Source: Nitrososphaerales archaeon (GTDB taxonomy: Archaea > Thermoproteota > Nitrososphaeria > Nitrososphaerales > Nitrososphaeraceae). Taken from it: a DNA stretch of 35,792 bases. The DNA is taken from contig JARBAU010000151.1 in NCBI GenBank assembly GCA_029237525.1, forward strand, positions 1-35,792, given 5' to 3'. The notes under the pieces are model-generated. The model worked only from the letters and a program-made list of their open reading frames with translations. It was not told the DNA's origin and ran no database searches. Each line of letters starts with the position of its first letter. The stretch's first letter is position 1. The translations under genes and the position numbers were made by a program. Shown here piece after piece: positions 8,832-16,758 of this stretch.

Positions 8832-9778
8832 AAAGACCTAATTGTAAATTCAATTGGTCTATTTAAATTTTTATGCGAGTGTCATCCTTTGCATTTATTT
8901 TACCACCATGTAGCAGTATTGATACGGGTTTTCATTAAGATTAGATCATTTTGATGAAAATGTCATTATGATAATATCATGTAAAAATCACAGAATTTCA
9001 CTCATGCCGAAGAACCAAGAAGTAATAACCTTAAAGTTACCTCTTAAACGATAATGACAATTTCCAACTACAGAAACCTCACTTCACTCTATATCACCTA
9101 AAATTCGGCGTTAGGACACTAAAGGCGACAATAGTCGGTAGTTAACAAACTGTACTAAAGAACTCATTTATAAAAGTTTAAAACCTATTCCTTGAAAAAG
9201 CTCTAAATTGATTTAGGAAGTAGATATTTTTCAACAAATCTATAATAATAAATCTATGTTGGAAAATTGACAACAGTATCAAATGCTTGAATAATAAATT
9301 AGCAATGTTCTAGCCTGTCGTGTCGGGAGAACAAGGATTTAGATGGTAGAGATATAATCATCTACTTAACCAAGGATTATTCAGTGCAATTTATGTTCGT
9401 GGTGGATATTTATTATAGTAACGTTTGGTTCCAGATCTTGGTAGCCGATTAAATATCAAAAAGCATCCAGGTTTATCTAGAGGAACTAATCGCAGATATA
9501 GTATCAAAAATAGGAATTCTAAATGAACTAATGTTGACTTTTTATTACTGTATATATGAAAGAAAAAAGATGAGGACAGATATTTGACATCCTCAAACAC
9601 AGATATAAAGACTAATAATATGATTTCAGATGAGTTGGCAGCGATGATAAACACATGGGTTACAAGTGCCGTAAACGTTACTCATCTACCTCGTCTGATT
9701 ATTGAAAGGGCGATAAAAGGAAGGATTTGATAAGGAGACAATCAGATAAATAATTATACTAAAACTTAGGGCGGGGGT
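8832..9778. other. long intergenic stretch, possible remnants only
   Basis: No intact gene is supported. A 36-codon frame from ATG 9620 to TGA 9730 (MISDELAAMINTWVTSAVN...) reads somewhat like protein but is too short to call. A TATA-like AAATAATTATA at about 9748-9758 is placed well to promote the following ORF. Confidence 0.35.
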
Positions 9779-9979
9779 GTGCTTTCGAACAGATCCATTA
9801 TATACAAAATGCCTAAGGAGGTAAGATTGAAAAATTACCCCGAAACAAGAAAGAAAGCAAATGAGCCTACTACCAATTGGCAGAAATCTGCCAATTCGGA
9901 GGAAGTGGCAAAGCTTACTGCATACGTAGAGACCGATGAAGACTTAAATGGCATAAGGCCTCAAAACCAAGGGAACTGA
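9779..9979 (+). CDS. 5' half of a probable frameshifted hypothetical gene
   Basis: The frame runs from GTG 9779 (or ATG 9809, giving MPKEVRLKNYPETRKKANE) to TGA at 9977-9979. The product is polar, basic then acidic, with no signal or membrane segment. The +1 frame is already open from 9940 and reads KASKPRELIEDIKQVLRNQS without any ATG, GTG or TTG before 10033, then continues into the next ORF. This suggests that both ORFs once formed, or still form, one protein of about 145 residues, with a shift near 9950-9960. The GTG lies about 21-31 bases after a TATA-like box, so a leaderless start there is possible. No family recognised. Confidence 0.45.
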   Translation: MLSNRSIIYKMPKEVRLKNYPETRKKANEPTTNWQKSANSEEVAKLTAYVETDEDLNGIRPQNQGN

Positions 9980-10032
9980 TAGAGGACATTAAACAGGTAC
10001 TGAGAAATCAATCCAATAATATATCAAAAGTA

Positions 10033-10254
10033 TTGAAAAATGGATTAAATGACGGACTAACCATGGTACAGATTGAAAAACTTGTGTTTGATGTAGCGAC
10101 AAAATATTGCGATGCTAATCAGCTAGACGAAGATGACCGGGAGCAATATTTGGGTGATTTAGACGGAGTTATTACTCTGGCCATTATGGAGTCGGTTTCT
10201 GAATTGTACTGTGAGAACAAACGATTAAAGACGATAATTGCCAAAGTAAATTAG
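10033..10254 (+). CDS. 3' half of a probable frameshifted hypothetical gene
   Basis: From TTG 10033 this frame encodes 73 residues, acidic and helical (QLDEDDREQYLGDLDGVIT and ESVSELYCENKRLKTIIAK). If independent, TTG 10033 or ATG 10063 would be the start, but coding-like sequence extends upstream in frame to 9940, past any normal start codon. That supports a join to the preceding ORF by a one-base shift. Alternatives are a genuinely separate translationally coupled gene with a non-standard start, or a recent pseudogene. The fold and role are unknown; a small helical, possibly coiled-coil, cytoplasmic protein is the most that can be said. Confidence 0.45.
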   Translation: MKNGLNDGLTMVQIEKLVFDVATKYCDANQLDEDDREQYLGDLDGVITLAIMESVSELYCENKRLKTIIAKVN

Positions 10255-10780
10255 ATCTCTATTTCAAAGTTTACGCATATTTTCATCAATGGTAACAACT
10301 AAGTGTGACTTTTAAGGAATCATGAAACTATTTATAGTAATTACAAATCTGATCAGACAAATTTATGCAATGCCGCGGTTCATATTAGCGGCTATCAGAT
10401 CTTTCCACACTCCAAATCTGAGGTAGAAGCAGACTGAATAATAATCCAAAATCGATTGCAGTCTAGACCAACCATCACCAAATCATACTAATTAAACCTC
10501 ATACTTGTCATTTACGATTAAAAATGTATATTATAAGATGGTAAAGCCTCAAGTTCTAGAATATCTATTTTTGACAAGCTAGCACACGGATCTAATTTTA
10601 AAAACATTATCAAACTTTTGGAGATTTGTAAAAGTACACCATAACTGTTTCCGAACCAAAACCGATGTTGGAATTCGAGTATCCTTCGGCTTTGTCATTG
10701 ATGTACTTTTTACATTTACTGTCGCTGAATCGGCGAACCGTGTGGCATAAGCTATATTTTTGATCATACGATAGACTCTA
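10255..10780. other. convergent intergenic stretch
   Basis: This lies between the plus-strand hypothetical locus and the 3' end of the minus-strand pyrH operon. It contains a hairpin with a perfect GC stem (GCCGC at 10372-10376, GCGGC at 10388-10392, 11-base loop). A 78-codon minus-strand frame (10579-10815) overlaps the pyrH end, but it shows no motif and I do not call it. Confidence 0.4.
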
Positions 10781-11485
10781 TTAAGAGACAATCTCAGTCC
10801 CGATTTGGATTCCACTTTGAATTGAATTCAGAATATTAGAGATTTCTGCCTTTAGGATTCTAGTCGGTATTTTGGAGCGCTCGATGACTTTAAGTGCAAC
10901 TATATCCATCAAGTCATATGTACCTGCCATCGAGCTTTCGCCTTCGAGAAGCCGAAGGCATTGTTGTACTGTGATTGTCTTAAGGAGTTTAGCATTGTTA
11001 TTAATATTGGGATCCGAGTCATATATACCATCAACATCAGTAGCATTAAGAAATCTTGAAGCATTTACTATTTCAGCAATTAATGCTGATGTGGCGTTTG
11101 TACTTTGTCCTGGATGCAGACCACCTGTTATTACTATCTTTCCACTCTCCGCGGCTAATGCTACTTCCTCTAAATCTTTAGGGATCTTTGGATAGGCTTT
11201 GTCTTGCAGTGCAGCTAACAACAACCTTGCGTTCAGCCTCGAGACATTAATCCCCATGATATCTAAATTTGCCTCGTCTGAACCCAATGACCTTGCGAGA
11301 TCAATGTAATGCCGGGCGATTCGTCCTCCTCCGGAAATAACAATAGGTTGAATCTCCTTAATCGAGGAGAACATATCAGCGTATGCTCTAATCTTCCTCT
11401 CATTCGTATCTTCACCAAAAATACTGCCACTTAGTTTGATGACTACCCGATTAGCTGTATAGGATTTTCGATGGTGTTCAACCAT
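10781..11485 (-). CDS. pyrH: UMP kinase, archaeal type
   Basis: PyrH phosphorylates UMP to UDP using ATP in pyrimidine nucleotide synthesis. The 234-aa protein has the amino-acid-kinase fold with VVIKLSGSIFG (phosphate-binding Lys) at residues 14-24, VISGGGRIARHYI, the archaeal UMPK hallmark DIMGINVSRLNARLL, GGLHPGQSTNATSALIAE (UMP and acceptor site), and NATDVDGIYDSDP for the nucleotide. Length matches archaeal UMP kinases (about 225-235). Its ATG at 11485 overlaps the upstream HD gene by 8 bases and is preceded by AAAGGAG 8 bases away, so it is translationally coupled as the last gene of the tmk-HD-pyrH operon. Assignment is secure. Confidence 0.95.
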   Translation of the reverse strand: MVEHHRKSYTANRVVIKLSGSIFGEDTNERKIRAYADMFSSIKEIQPIVISGGGRIARHYIDLARSLGSDEANLDIMGINVSRLNARLLLAALQDKAYPKIPKDLEEVALAAESGKIVITGGLHPGQSTNATSALIAEIVNASRFLNATDVDGIYDSDPNINNNAKLLKTITVQQCLRLLEGESSMAGTYDLMDIVALKVIERSKIPTRILKAEISNILNSIQSGIQIGTEIVS

Positions 11486-12725
11486 GGTCTCTTCTCCTTT
11501 CGATTACACTCCTAATACACTTTTCAACACGATTTCTACTTTCCGCTGTTGTATACACCCTTAACATGTTAAGAAACCCTGTTATAGAATCAATTATTGG
11601 TATCTCTGAAACAGGAATTTCATAAGCCCGCTTTCTATCAGACAGAATCACCGAACTTATTTCCTTTTTGTTTGGGGTCAAGGGCATTGAGGATGCTCTT
11701 GACGAATCCACAAACACTGAAGAGCCACTAACACCGGCAGTCTTTGCAATTCTTAACCCTAAATCGTTTAAGGTGTCTCTATTAATTTTTTTGAACGTCG
11801 GATCATGTCTATGCAAGAACTTCTCATAAACGCATTTTAGAAGTCTCCTAGACTTATAGGATGTAGCAAGCGCTGATGCAATTTTATTCTGATCTTTAAG
11901 TGAAGCAATTCTCTCTAGCACGTTCTCGTCAGTCAATTCCGATAAGTTTTCCAAAGAAACATCTGTTAGATTTAGTTGGTCATCAGCGAGTAGCATAGAA
12001 TGCAATAGCATGACTTCAGCAGATCTTACTGTTTTATGAAAATAAACGGCCTTGAACATTTCGTATCTTGAAATTAACATCGATTCGAAGGAATACAATG
12101 CCGATCTATCCAACGCCAAATGGTTGTTAGATACTACCTGAAATGAGGTCACCAGTCTATGATAGTCAATATTTCCGTACTCTGCACCTGTAAACATACC
12201 ATCCCTAGGCAGGTAATCCATTATATCAGCAGATAAGCTTCCAGCAATTATTTCATTAAGGAACCTTATTTGCGACTGGCCACATGATAGGTTGGAAACG
12301 ATTGTTGGGTCGTAGCCATATCTCGAAACGATGTCACTAATTTCGCTCTTTAAAATGATTTCCTTTCCAATATCTTCGTGATTTTTTTTGCTCTTCTCAT
12401 TCAAAACTTCTTCGAATAAATGTGAAAATGGTCCGTGGCCTATGTCATGGAGCAAAGCTGCCAATCTGAGTTCTTGTATTTCTTCTTCACTTTTCAAATA
12501 GCCTTTTGAGAACAGCGTTTCTCCAGCATAGCCAGCTATATGCATTGTTCCAAGAGAATGCTCAAAACGAGAGTGTTGTGCGCTTGGATATATTAGATGA
12601 GCTCCAGCAAGTTGTCTAATCCTCCTCAGTCTTTGAAATATTGGACTATCAAGGACATCATGTTCAACCTCTGTAAACCGAATATGTTTATGTATCGGAT
12701 CGGTTATCTCTCCAACATATTTCAT
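11478..12725 (-). CDS. HD-superfamily (deoxy)nucleotide phosphohydrolase, SAMHD1/dGTPase-like
   Basis: This 415-aa protein carries the HD metal site: HSRFEHSLGTMH (H56), LLHDIGHGPFSHLFE (H93, D94) and SADIMDYLPRDG (D167), with the FxHSLG and HDIGHGPFSH wording typical of the SAMHD1/dGTPase-like branch. Such enzymes cleave dNTPs to nucleoside plus triphosphate and tune dNTP pools; some archaeal relatives remain uncharacterised, so the exact substrate is inferred. Genomic context supports a nucleotide role, since it sits 11 bases after thymidylate kinase and overlaps UMP kinase by 8 bases. N-terminal wording (GEITDPIHKHIRFTEVEHDV) is also typical of the family. Length is slightly below SAMHD1-like bacterial proteins (about 430-450). 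ATG start at 12725. Confidence 0.88.
   Translation of the reverse strand: MKYVGEITDPIHKHIRFTEVEHDVLDSPIFQRLRRIRQLAGAHLIYPSAQHSRFEHSLGTMHIAGYAGETLFSKGYLKSEEEIQELRLAALLHDIGHGPFSHLFEEVLNEKSKKNHEDIGKEIILKSEISDIVSRYGYDPTIVSNLSCGQSQIRFLNEIIAGSLSADIMDYLPRDGMFTGAEYGNIDYHRLVTSFQVVSNNHLALDRSALYSFESMLISRYEMFKAVYFHKTVRSAEVMLLHSMLLADDQLNLTDVSLENLSELTDENVLERIASLKDQNKIASALATSYKSRRLLKCVYEKFLHRHDPTFKKINRDTLNDLGLRIAKTAGVSGSSVFVDSSRASSMPLTPNKKEISSVILSDRKRAYEIPVSEIPIIDSITGFLNMLRVYTTAESRNRVEKCIRSVIERRRDHG
11494..11498 (-). promoter_or_regulatory. ribosome-binding site of pyrH
   Basis: AGGAG on the minus strand (within AAAGGAGAAGAGACC) lies 8 bases before the pyrH ATG and inside the end of the HD gene. It is one of the few clear Shine-Dalgarno sites in the window and supports the internal start at 11485. 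Confidence 0.7.
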
Positions 12726-12736
12726 GACTATAATGA

Positions 12737-13330
12737 TTAGCTTTGTACTGCTTCGTTTACAAGTTTAAGAATGTCTTTATGGACTTGTTCTCTACTTCTT
12801 TCTCCATCAATTTCCTTCCATTTGAATTGGATTGCAAGTTTATGGTAATTTTTATGCACACGTTCCAACAATTCTTGATCTTGCTCAAACAGATCTTCGC
12901 CATTAACCCCTCTATCTTGGATAATCAATGGTTTTGCCCTCAGGATTATGACCAAATCTTCCCTAGGCATGCCTTGATCTAGAGTTAGTAACCAGTTAAG
13001 ATCTAAACCATTGGACAACCCATAAACCAGATTAGACTGATAGTATCTATTCATAATCAAAATCGTTCCATTATCTCTTGCAAGCTCTATATTCTTCTTT
13101 TTTTCCCACCGGTTAGCAGATAGCAGCATATGTTTTAATTCGTTAGGATACTCGCGTTTGTGATTCAAGAAGGCCCGAATTTCTGATCCTATCGGTGTAG
13201 TATAATCAGGAAAACTTAGTATCAAACAATTCCTTCCTGATTGTTTTAGAGAATTCATGAGCATGTTGGTCTGAGTCGCTTTTCCAACTTTATCAGTTCC
13301 TTCAATCACAATTATCCTCCCATTTTTCAA
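12737..13330 (-). CDS. tmk: thymidylate kinase
   Basis: Tmk converts dTMP to dTDP with ATP. The 197-aa product starts with a beta strand and P-loop IVIEGTDKVGKATQTNML (GxDxxGKA/T at residues 11-19), then LILSFPDYTTPIG (substrate phosphate site), and TILIMNRYYQSNLVYG, corresponding to the DRYxxS motif with Asn in place of Asp. The region around EDLVIILRAKP and DRGVNGEDLFE matches the lid and base-binding part. Length is typical. The start is TTG at 13330; the nearby ATG is out of frame. A TATA-like ATAAAAGTATAATT (13355-13368) lies about 25-38 bases upstream. It is the first gene of the operon with the HD enzyme and pyrH. Confidence 0.92.
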   Translation of the reverse strand: MKNGRIIVIEGTDKVGKATQTNMLMNSLKQSGRNCLILSFPDYTTPIGSEIRAFLNHKREYPNELKHMLLSANRWEKKKNIELARDNGTILIMNRYYQSNLVYGLSNGLDLNWLLTLDQGMPREDLVIILRAKPLIIQDRGVNGEDLFEQDQELLERVHKNYHKLAIQFKWKEIDGERSREQVHKDILKLVNEAVQS

Positions 13331-13354
13331 TAAGAGAGTCCGAAGCTTACTTGC

Positions 13355-13368
13355 ATAAAAGTATAATT
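13355..13368 (-). promoter_or_regulatory. TATA-like promoter of the tmk operon
   Basis: On the minus strand AATTATACTTTTAT lies 25-38 bases upstream of the TTG start of tmk. This fits the archaeal TATA box spacing for a transcript with little or no leader. Based on sequence pattern only. Confidence 0.45.
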
Positions 13369-13538
13369 GATTTCGACCTAGCTATTGACTTCGATAAGGT
13401 AATTGTCCAAGATGGAATTGAAATAAAGACGGGTCCGACTAAATATGACAGTTCGCTGGGATGAAATGCTTCACATCGAAACTATTAACGACTTCGAAAT
13501 GAACACTTAAATCTTGATTACATCTATTATAATTAAGA

Positions 13539-13871
13539 ATGACTGGATTATCAGAATTGATACTTCAGGTTGGGGTTGGAGGGTTTGAATGGGTTATTAT
13601 CATTGTTATTGTGGTAGTACTAATATTCGGAGTAAAGAAAATTCCTGAACTTGCAAGAAGTTTTGGTAAAGCGTCGTCTGAATATGAAAAAGCCAAGATG
13701 GAAGCAAAGAACGAACTCCAGAGAGTTAAAAGCAAAAGTGGGGATGCAGTAGGAAGAGAAAAACTAGAATCAATAGCCGAAACGTTGGGTATTGATTATA
13801 CAAACAAGAATGATGAGGAGCTGAGGTTTGCCATTGATGCAGAAATTAATAAAAGTAAGAACCACCCCTAA
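13539..13871 (+). CDS. tatA: TatA/TatB-type twin-arginine translocase subunit
   Basis: TatA oligomers form the pore-like part of the Sec-independent system that exports folded proteins. The 110-aa protein shows a short N-terminal helix in the membrane (about residues 16-31), the hinge GVKKIPELARSFGKASSEYE in which FG-KKIPELARSFGKA is the family signature, and an amphipathic helix rich in Lys/Glu. The tail (about residues 75-105, EKLESIAETLGIDYTNKNDEEL) is longer than in minimal TatA and looks like a small helical domain. The Glu typical of bacterial TatB is not obvious, so TatA is preferred. There is no tatC next to it. ATG at 13539; its upstream region is shared with the divergent tmk operon. 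Confidence 0.9.
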   Translation: MTGLSELILQVGVGGFEWVIIIVIVVVLIFGVKKIPELARSFGKASSEYEKAKMEAKNELQRVKSKSGDAVGREKLESIAETLGIDYTNKNDEELRFAIDAEINKSKNHP

Positions 13872-13994
13872 ATAAATAATCAATTCTTTATCCTTCTTAA
13901 AAGTCCCGACTTCCACTTCACGCTGCACACTCTTTGCTGATATTGATAGGTTTGTCAATTGCGCAGACTAAATTTAATATGTTCAAGAATTTAA

Positions 13995-15119
13995 CTAGTA
14001 AGTCTTCAAAATATTATAGAAATTGTCTCTTTCCACAGGCTCGTAACCAATTTGCTTTATGGCATTTATGATCTTGTTAGAGGTCAATTCTGTTGATCTC
14101 GCCCCTGTTGCGCTAACCACTTCCTCTCCGATTAGTGTACCACCAAAGTCATCGGCGCCATAATATAACGCTAGTTGGGCCATACCTATACCATTCGTCA
14201 ACCATGAGGATTGCAAATGATCAATCAAGCCGAAATATGCTATTCGTGAAACCGCAATCATCTTTACTAAATTAAGCCCTCCTGAGGGGTATCGTATCAT
14301 GCCCTCAGATTGCAAATCTGTAGCATTGGGTTCAAAACTCCAAGGAATAAAGGCCATAAATCCATTGGTTTTTTCTTGTAATTCTGCAATTTTTATAATA
14401 TGTCTGGCTTGCTGCTCTTCGCTTTCAATAGTACCATACATCATCGTTGCTGATGATTTCAAGCCAAGCTCATGTGCCTCTTCCATAATCCTAAGCCATT
14501 CAGAGCTCTTTATTTTAAGAGGGCTAATGTATGATTTGACATCATCATCAAGTATTTCTGCTCCTGCACCTGGTAACGAGTCCAATCCAGATTCTTTAAG
14601 TCTAGCAAGAACCTCTTTTGTACTGCTTCTTTCGATCTTTGCGATCATATCGATTTCAGAAGGTGATAATCCATGGATAGCTAATTTCGAAGATTTCCTT
14701 ATCGCATCAAAGATGCCTTCGTAGTATTCTAATCCCAAGTTCGGATTATGTCCTCCTTGAAATAGCACCTGAGTAGTGCCTAGAGTTTGTGCTGAGGTCA
14801 AGACACGTTTGAGCACATCTTCTTTAGACAAAGTATATGTATCGTTATGTCCAGGAGGCCTATAAAATGCACAAAATTTGCAATAAGTTACGCAGACGTT
14901 TGTATAATTTAGTATGATATTGTTAATAAACGAGGCAGTATTGCCGAACAATCTTTGTCTCAACAAATTCGCAATAGCTCCCAATTTAACTACGTCAATA
15001 GATTTAACTAGTCGCATACATTCATTTATCCTGATCCGCTGACCGCGAAGTATATCTTCTAGTATATCGCTTAAGTCAGACTTTATGACCAAATCTTGCG
15101 CTAGTCTGATATTGTTCAA
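13995..15119 (-). CDS. mqnC: radical SAM enzyme, MqnC-like (dehypoxanthine futalosine cyclase)
   Basis: MqnC cyclises dehypoxanthine futalosine in the futalosine route to menaquinone. The 374-aa protein has the radical SAM cluster site CVTYCKFC (C76, C80, C83) after NYTN, then AFYRPPGHNDTYTLS, QVLFQGGHNPNLGLEYYEG, IHGLSPSEI, SGLDSLPGAGAEIL, SATMMYGTIES, GFMAFIPWSFEP and LQSSWLTNGIGMAQLAL with YGADDFGGT. The QGG-HP, AFIPW and SSW-T-G wording separates MqnC from its relatives CofH and MqnE. The start is TTG at 15119, with no ATG before the upstream stop. It is transcribed divergently from mqnE over a 99-base gap. CofH of F420 synthesis is the main alternative but fits less well. Confidence 0.82.
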   Translation of the reverse strand: MNNIRLAQDLVIKSDLSDILEDILRGQRIRINECMRLVKSIDVVKLGAIANLLRQRLFGNTASFINNIILNYTNVCVTYCKFCAFYRPPGHNDTYTLSKEDVLKRVLTSAQTLGTTQVLFQGGHNPNLGLEYYEGIFDAIRKSSKLAIHGLSPSEIDMIAKIERSSTKEVLARLKESGLDSLPGAGAEILDDDVKSYISPLKIKSSEWLRIMEEAHELGLKSSATMMYGTIESEEQQARHIIKIAELQEKTNGFMAFIPWSFEPNATDLQSEGMIRYPSGGLNLVKMIAVSRIAYFGLIDHLQSSWLTNGIGMAQLALYYGADDFGGTLIGEEVVSATGARSTELTSNKIINAIKQIGYEPVERDNFYNILKTY

Positions 15120-15141
15120 TACTGATGATTCCTGACCTGTT

Positions 15142-15200
15142 AATACTATTTAATCCTTACAGACACGTGAGCAAACTACGAGTAACTTATATGTTATATT
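15142..15200. promoter_or_regulatory. divergent promoter region of the mqnC and mqnE genes
   Basis: Minus-strand AAGGATTAAATAGTATT (15142-15158 region) lies about 25-38 bases before the mqnC TTG. Plus-strand ACTTATATGTTATATT (15185-15200) lies about 19-34 bases before the mqnE TTG. Both spacings suit archaeal TATA boxes with near-leaderless transcripts, so the two genes may be co-controlled from this gap. Confidence 0.45.
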
Positions 15201-15218
15201 CATACTGATAGAATGTAG

Positions 15219-16325
15219 TTGCTCAGTAATATTCAAGGTATTACAGATGCTTTAGAAAAAGCCCTCGGTGGGGAAGAGCTATCCTTCCAGGATGGATTGC
15301 AGCTGATGAAAGAAGAGAATTTGTTTTCCCTTGGAGTGGCGGCAGATATGATCCGAAAAAAAACTTGTGGAAACTTAGTTACCTTTACATCCTCATATTA
15401 CTTGAATTATACGAATGTCTGTGCTGCAAGTTGTCCGCTATGCGCTTTCTATCGAAAGGGGGACGAGGAAGACGCCTACACCTTAACAATCGAACAGATC
15501 GTCACAAGAGCAGGAATAGCTGTCAAACAAATGGGAGCCAATGAACTTCATATCGTAGGCGGATTTCATCCGAAGCTGGGTCTAGAGTATTATGAGAGAA
15601 TGATGAAAGAAATAAAAAGTAGATATCCAGAAGTAACAATCAAGGCGCTAACTCCAGCAGAAATTTTCTTCATTGCAAGACTGACTAAAAACTCGATAAA
15701 GGAAGTGCTGATTAGGCTAAAGGATGCGGGATTAGATACATTACCTGGTGGTGGAGCCGAGATTTTCGGTACTGAATCAAGGGACAAGATCGTGAGGGGA
15801 AAATGTTCAGGTGAGGAATGGCTCGATACTGTCCGCCAGGCGCACGAATTGGGATTGACGAGCAATTCAACAATGCTTTTTGGCCATGTAGAAAAAATAA
15901 AAGATATAGTCGATCATGTCTTGAAGATAAGGGATCTTCAAAAAAAGACAAACGGATTTAATACATTTATTCCGCTGAAGTTTAGCCTCGACAACACCGA
16001 ACTGGAACAGGATGGAACAATAACCATGGAAAGTCCATCGACGTATGATTTGAGAATCATTGCGGTGTCAAGGTTACTCCTTTCAAATGTACTGAACAAC
16101 ATATCCATATACTGGGTTGCACTCGGTAAAAAACTGGCTCAAGTTGCATTATCTTATGGAGGCAATGATCTAGTTGGTACTGCATTTTCTGAAGAAATCT
16201 TTAAAGCGAGCGGTAAAGGCACTGTAACTTCAATTGAAGAATTGATAAACTTGATTAGAGAAGTAAAGAAAGAACCAGCACTAAGGAACTCCTATTTCAA
16301 CATTGTAAAAAGATTTGATTCGTAG
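15219..16325 (+). CDS. mqnE: radical SAM enzyme, MqnE-like (aminofutalosine synthase)
   Basis: MqnE joins the radical formed from SAM to a chorismate-derived enolpyruvyl compound to give aminofutalosine, the entry step of the futalosine pathway. The 368-aa protein has NYTNVCAASCPLCAFYRKG (C68, C72, C75 for the 4Fe-4S cluster), then NELHIVGGFHPKLGLEYYER, KALTPAEIFFIARL, GLDTLPGGGAEIFG, STMLFGHVE, GFNTFIPLKF and YWVALGKKLAQVALSYGGNDL. HIVGG-HP and FIPL-F are MqnE-type, where MqnC has QGG-HP and AFIPW. The start is TTG at 15219. It is divergent from the mqnC-like gene. MqnA, B and D are not in the window. Confidence 0.83.
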   Translation: MLSNIQGITDALEKALGGEELSFQDGLQLMKEENLFSLGVAADMIRKKTCGNLVTFTSSYYLNYTNVCAASCPLCAFYRKGDEEDAYTLTIEQIVTRAGIAVKQMGANELHIVGGFHPKLGLEYYERMMKEIKSRYPEVTIKALTPAEIFFIARLTKNSIKEVLIRLKDAGLDTLPGGGAEIFGTESRDKIVRGKCSGEEWLDTVRQAHELGLTSNSTMLFGHVEKIKDIVDHVLKIRDLQKKTNGFNTFIPLKFSLDNTELEQDGTITMESPSTYDLRIIAVSRLLLSNVLNNISIYWVALGKKLAQVALSYGGNDLVGTAFSEEIFKASGKGTVTSIEELINLIREVKKEPALRNSYFNIVKRFDS

Positions 16326-16428
16326 AGCCTAATTCCAAGACTTTTAAAATACTACCAGCGGCCCAACCATATTGAGGCAATGATATATTTTAGTAATTCA
16401 AATAAGGCTTAATTACATATACATTGCT

Positions 16429-16758
16429 TCATTGACTTTTATTCTTTGTCTCCTTTTTAGACGTATTCCAAACTGTAGTTATAGTAGTCTCCATTGGAAC
16501 TGATGCAATATTATCCACTGGTCGTAATGATAAAAGAGATTTATTAGTCTCCTCTAATTGTTTCCTAGTTCTAAGCTTATCCTTATACTTCAAATTTCGT
16601 GGCTTTGTTCTCAGTCTATAGCCACAACAAGGACACCATAAACCGACCCAGTTGATGAATATTTCACAAATCTGGCATCTCCTCTGTCCTAAAGCGTAGC
16701 GGCCAGAGCCAACGGGTTTTTGTGCCTTGTGACGTATACATATGCCTTTACAAGTCAT
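16429..16758 (-). CDS. thaumarchaeal zinc-ribbon protein
   Basis: The 109-aa protein begins MTCKGICIRHKAQKPVGSGR and continues with RRCQICEIFINWVGLWCPCC and GYRLRTKPRNLKYKDKLR. The cysteines (C3, C7, C28, C31, C42, C44, C45, with H10) can form one zinc-ribbon and possibly a second metal site. The basic middle part (RTKPRNLKYKDKLRTRKQ) suits nucleic-acid binding, and the C-terminal 35 residues are low-complexity Ser/Thr/Lys. I recall close relatives in several copies in Nitrososphaera-type genomes, of unknown role; this is memory, not a search. ATG at 16758, with a TATA-like GGTATAATAATG on the minus strand just upstream. Confidence 0.75.
   Translation of the reverse strand: MTCKGICIRHKAQKPVGSGRYALGQRRCQICEIFINWVGLWCPCCGYRLRTKPRNLKYKDKLRTRKQLEETNKSLLSLRPVDNIASVPMETTITTVWNTSKKETKNKSQ

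Noticed and set aside
9391-9654. 87-codon minus-strand ORF rich in Phe/Leu/Ile
   Set aside because: Composition is typical of AT-rich antisense noise; no topology or start signal makes sense.
10579-10815. 78-codon minus-strand ORF overlapping the pyrH end
   Set aside because: No recognised motif; its start lies within pyrH in another frame and the product has no consistent hydrophobic pattern.
13995-16325. CofG/CofH (coenzyme F420) assignment for the two radical SAM genes
   Set aside because: The HP-after-QGG/VGG, AFIPW or FIPL and SSW or YWVALG motifs fit MqnC and MqnE better than CofG/CofH.
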